Positions 63,741 through 64,000 of a stretch of 64,000 nt of DNA are shown here, one piece after another. Both the position numbers and the translations under genes were made by a program. Source of the DNA: Benincasa hispida (taxonomy: Eukaryota > Streptophyta > Magnoliopsida > Cucurbitales > Cucurbitaceae); contig NC_052350.1 in the NCBI RefSeq assembly GCF_009727055.1, positions 28,321,186-28,385,185 on the forward strand, in the 5' to 3' direction. Position 1 is the stretch's first letter; the number at the start of each line of letters is the position of its first letter. A model generated the notes under the pieces. The model was not told the origin of the DNA and searched no databases. It saw only the letters and a program-made list of their open reading frames with translations.

Positions 63741-64000
63741 AGATACTTTAAATATTTTAAGTAGATTGCTAAAGCCTATGAATGTTTAGTAATGCATAAT
63801 TACTGAAAGCTATTTATGACAACTATTCTCAAATAGTTACCAAACAACGCACCTCACATTAATGTTGTATTTATGCTGTGTTTTACAATGACCATGAGGA
63901 TGCATTAGTAAGGGATGTGTTTGGGCAATTAAGTTATTAAGAGATAAGAATATGCAAGCAAGTAAGTATAAATAGCTCAGTACTGAGGTACATGAAGAAG
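63741..64000. other. Unassigned degraded tail
   Basis: Follows RT but no pol motif is recognisable. It may be decayed connection/RNase H sequence or another insertion. 'gtatttatgctgtgttttacaatgacc' near 63866 is not assignable. Confidence 0.35.

Larger units (their letters stand above)
60321..64000 (+). mobile_element. Chromovirus-like Ty3/gypsy element, running off the window
   Basis: Plus-strand: LTR (60321-61580), tRNA-iMet primer site, rearranged gag (61676-62406), missing protease region, and RT (about 62920-63740) with several frameshifts. Related to the solo LTR at 20895-22952. The sequence after about 63760 is degraded and not assignable; the rest lies beyond 64000. Confidence 0.8.

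Overview
The window is eukaryotic, almost certainly a dicot plant chromosome in transposon-rich heterochromatin. There is no operon structure. Everything recognisable is a plant Ty1/copia or Ty3/gypsy retrotransposon or a plant L1-type LINE, in AT-rich DNA with C-to-T type decay. The copia polyprotein at 36.5-56.4 kb closely resembles polyproteins I know from cucurbits such as melon and cucumber, so Cucurbitaceae is my best guess, from memory only. I see no intact host gene. The only host-gene sequence I recognise is a short broken piece resembling the TFIIIC subunit GTF3C3 (about 4.45-4.67 kb, minus). No tRNA, rRNA or CRISPR was seen.

Layout. 1-4.34 kb: minus-strand gypsy LTR and polyprotein tail, split by a 5'-truncated LINE (about 1.72-3.93 kb). 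4.76-10.29 kb: minus-strand SIRE-like copia remnant, split by a solo copia LTR (7321-9291) with perfect 5-bp target site duplication (TSD). 10.29 to about 32.3 kb: plus-strand Athila-like gypsy element. It is cut by four later insertions: a non-coding minus-strand LTR element (12425-18559), two solo LTRs with perfect TSDs (20895-22952 and 23732-25569), and a non-autonomous Athila-like element (27168-31719). About 33.25-58.28 kb: plus-strand copia element. It is split by a non-autonomous gypsy element (37748-43101) and by an 11.3-kb composite insertion (43928-55260) flanked by perfect CTCAA repeats. 58.28-58.92 kb: minus-strand copia RNase H fragment. 58.92-60.19 kb: an orphan LTR. 60.32-64.0 kb: plus-strand chromovirus-like gypsy element running off the window.

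The pieces do not form a pathway. They are a stratigraphic record: TSDs and reading frames that resume across insertions give the order of events. Autonomous elements here are dead through stops, frameshifts, lost catalytic residues and deletions. Three parasitic, non-autonomous element types are present. One of them carries a long coiled-coil gene with what I take to be a 'putative plant transposon protein' domain.

Two 38-bp palindromes (40881-40918 and 57219-57256) are exactly the Illumina Nextera mate-pair junction adapter. They are technical sequence left in the assembly, and both sit at local misjoins. A 550-bp N gap (53072-53621) lies beside an LTR block that looks identical to one 7475 bp upstream. 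Structural conclusions near these points need caution.
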